A DNA stretch of 32,046 nucleotides, from the NCBI GenBank assembly GCA_002179805.1, contig NAVB01000292.1:1-32046 (forward strand), given 5' to 3'. The translations under genes and the position numbers were made by a program. The notes under the pieces are model-generated. The model was not told the DNA's origin, did no database searches, and worked only from the letters and a program-made list of their open reading frames with translations. Below, in pieces: positions 30,170-32,046 of the stretch. How positions within the stretch are numbered: position 1 is the stretch's first letter; each line of letters opens with the position of its first letter. The DNA is from Acanthamoeba lenticulata. Taxonomy: Eukaryota > Discosea > Longamoebia > Acanthamoebidae.

Positions 30170-30231
30170 GCAGCCGCAGCAGGCACAGCCAAGAAGAGTC
30201 TGGTGGTATGGGTCGCAATGAGAATAGCCAC

Positions 30232-30501
30232 AGCACTGAGAGACGTTTGGACAGAGAGGAAGCAGCGCCAGTGGTGACTAGAGTGGCCTAGCGGCAGCAG
30301 CAGCCGCGCATAACAGCAGCACTGCCTGCGGCGTAAGGCAACAGTGAAGCAACAAGAGGAAGAGCAGCCTCAAAGCGAAACAAACATCAATTATTGGCGC
30401 AATACAACCAGCACCTTCTCATCACAGCCATCGTGCCCAAACCATGCAATTGGTCAGCAGCGCGCAGGCTGGTGCACACCACACACCACACGCTCAAGCC
30501 G
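30232..30501. other. Spacer between divergent subtelomeric genes
   Basis: Separates the deacetylase remnant from the F-box gene, which point away from each other. It holds a short GCAGCAGCAGC stretch near 30295 and no gene I can support. Confidence 0.5.
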
Positions 30502-30882
30502 ATGCCAGAGAGCCTACCTGTCAAGGTGTTAGCGCACATCATGAGTTACCTCAGGTGCCAGGCCATGCTATGTGGCGTAGCCCACATGTGCCAGCGCTGG
30601 CGTGCCATCGCTCACGACCCACTGTGTGTGGGCTCCATTCCTTGTTGCGCCCACGCCAAACATGTGCGGCTCTACCTTCCTGGCCTCAACCCATGGCAGT
30701 ACAGCCACAGCATCCACTGCTCACTGAACCTGGCTTGCTTTGTCCATGCAGCCCACGAGGGCGACATCTTGGTGCTGCACGCGCTCAGCAACAAACAGCG
30801 CTTGGTGCGCGATTACCGTACAGCTGGTCTGGCGGCGGCCTATCGCAGCCAGACCAAGAGCATGAAGTGGCTTCTCAGATGA
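30502..30882 (+). pseudogene. F-box N-terminal half of a frameshifted F-box/ankyrin gene
   Basis: Starts at the ATG at 30502. Residues 3-40 form an F-box (LPVKVLAHIMSYLRC, then CQRWRAIAHDP), the module that binds Skp1 in SCF ubiquitin ligases. What follows (LACFVHAAHEGDILVLHAL, GLAAAYRSQTKSMKWLL) already has the spacing of the first ankyrin-like repeats. The frame then hits TGA at 30880, just where the next repeat should continue. The remaining repeats lie in another frame directly downstream. The F-box-then-ankyrin order with AHEHGC-type repeats is characteristic of large families in pandoraviruses and related amoeba viruses. Confidence 0.7.
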
Positions 30883-31685
30883 GAGTGCAGCATCCAGCGC
30901 TGGTGGAGCCCATATTGGCCGACCGCGCCGACGTTTTGGCCTTCTTGTTAGGGCGCTACGAGGGCGCTCAGCACCGCAGCAAGCACGACCTTTGTCGGGC
31001 GCTGGAGTGCGCCGCCGGCCATTCGCTGTCGTGCGTGCGTCTGCTCTGGGGAATCCAACGCCTGCGGCCACGTTGCGCCAAACACGAAGGCCAACTGCTC
31101 GCGACCGCCTGCCGCCACATCGACATTGTGCGCGCCATGTGGGGTAGCGGCTACCGCCAGAACGCCAAGCGCGCCATAGAGACCGCCGCGCTGTATGGCC
31201 AAACGCCGTGCGTGCACTTTCTCTGGGCGCAAGGCTGCGTTTTACCGCCAACGGCCATGCGGCAGGCCGCCAGGCACGGCCGCGAGCACACGATGCGATG
31301 GCTGCACGAGCACGGCTGTTCGTGGCCGCGTGACGTTGTGCTTATCGCTGCCATGAACGGCCACGCCAACTGCGTGCGCTATGCCCATGGCGTGGTGGGC
31401 CAACCCTTGCCGCCCGAAGCTTTGGTCGCGGCCGTGCAAATGCGCTACGACACCGAGGTGGCGCGCTACCTCCACCAAAACGGCTGCCCATGGTCGACCA
31501 AAGTGTGTGCGGCGTGTCGTCGCGGCGGCCCCATCTACGAATACGCCATCGCGCACGGCTGCAAGCACCACGCGGGCCAATGCGCGCTCAGACCGGCGCG
31601 AGATGACAGGAGCGACAGCACCTTGGGCCGCCGCTCGCACCCTTTACGCGTCGGCTTCTTTGCCTCTAAAACGCCACGCCGCTAA
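30883..31685 (+). pseudogene. Ankyrin-repeat C-terminal half of the same gene, in a shifted frame
   Basis: The frame is open from before the break and runs to a TAA at 31683. It contains about seven degenerate ankyrin-type repeats: ADVLAFLLGRYEG, LSCVRLLWGIQ, IDIVRAMWGSGY, TPCVHFLWAQGC, EHTMRWLHEHGCSW, ANCVRYAHGV, TEVARYLHQNGCPW and IYEYAIAHGC. The [F/Y/W]-L-H-E-H-G-C-x-W ending is the style seen in giant-virus ankyrin proteins rather than in typical eukaryotic ones. A single indel near 30,870-30,900 would explain the split from the F-box half, so this is either a recent pseudogene or an assembly error. It lies about 300 bp from the telomere. Confidence 0.7.
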
Positions 31686-31979
31686 GGGAAACCTGTGGTA
31701 GTTTTGCGCTCGGCGAATCCCAAGAGTGTTATCATGGAACTTGAGCAAAACTTCATAGTTTATTGTGCTGTGGCAATCGCTCGCCGCGCGACGTCCAAAG
31801 GGCCGCAAGGGCGCTATCACCGCCGCTGTCGCTGCCTGTTGCACCGCATCCCAGCCGGTAAACGTTGTTGAAGTAAAACACGTGTAGAAACACCGCTTCA
31901 TCGCCCTTTGTTGTGGGCGGCTGGTCGAGCCCCTCATTATTGATGTTATTTAGCAATTGCTTTATTTTCGCAAGCCAGC
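31686..31979. other. Telomere-proximal spacer
   Basis: Nothing recognised. Short overlapping minus-strand frames (31644-31937 and 31753-31956) have no features I can support. The last 60 bp are AT-rich and end ...AGCCAGC immediately before the telomeric array, with no degenerate transition repeats. Confidence 0.5.
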
Positions 31980-32046
31980 TTAGGGTTAGGGTTAGGGTTA
32001 GGGTTAGGGTTAGGGTTAGGGTTAGGGTTAGGGTTAGGGTTAGGGT
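31980..32046 (+). repeat. Telomeric (TTAGGG)n array
   Basis: Eleven perfect TTAGGG units plus one base, running off the right edge. The G-rich strand points outward, so this is the right end of a chromosome. There are no variant units, so the array is either terminal or recently healed. Confidence 0.98.

Noticed and set aside
1..32046. tRNA, rRNA and transposon sequences
   Set aside because: I looked for tRNA-like GTTCRA loops, rRNA core strings, transposase or reverse-transcriptase motifs and terminal inverted repeats and found nothing I could support by eye.

Overview
This window is the right-hand end of a nuclear chromosome of an amoebozoan, almost certainly Acanthamoeba (A. castellanii-like). 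The evidence is a TTAGGG array running off the right edge, GC-rich exons split by many short AT- or CT-rich GT-AG introns, very tight gene spacing, and a gene-family mix typical of that genus: tyrosine-kinase-like kinases, a phosphate-binding-protein receptor kinase, a RhoGEF with calponin-homology domains, and a Zn2Cys6-PAS regulator. The species call is inference; no rRNA or other marker lies in the window.

Positions 1 to 26,834 are a conventional gene-dense arm. In order they hold: the 3' part of a TKL kinase with a long Lys/Glu tail (+); a 20-exon RhoGEF with three CH domains and a DH-PH module, like Dictyostelium Trix (-); a secreted acid lipase (+); a tiny PMP3-family membrane protein (-); an ABCG half-transporter (-); a tRNA nucleotidyltransferase (CCA-adding family) with altered catalytic motifs (-); a small three-helix membrane protein (+); a Zn2Cys6 regulator with a PAS-like C-terminus (-); and an intronless receptor of about 1,781 residues (+) with two periplasmic-binding-protein lobes, an EGF-like module, a membrane helix, an active-looking kinase, a degenerate nucleotide-cyclase-like domain and a second kinase domain that looks catalytically dead. 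For most spliced genes I derived exon junctions that keep frame through every intron (20 exons summing to 1,440 codons for the RhoGEF, 16 to 704 for the nucleotidyltransferase, 11 to 749 for the transporter). The genes share no pathway; the common themes are signalling, cytoskeleton and membrane.

From about 27.25 kb to the telomere the character changes. An 18-bp minisatellite is followed by intron-free, partly broken reading frames that resemble genes of giant DNA viruses of amoebae: a NodB-type polysaccharide deacetylase remnant lacking its first motif, and an F-box plus ankyrin-repeat gene split by a frameshift. Between them are two unassigned frames. A spacer of about 290 bp then leads to the telomere. 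The best candidates for something new are this subtelomeric virus-like block, the receptor with its chained dead enzyme domains and possible extra 3' exon, and the nucleotidyltransferase that has lost one of its metal-binding aspartates.
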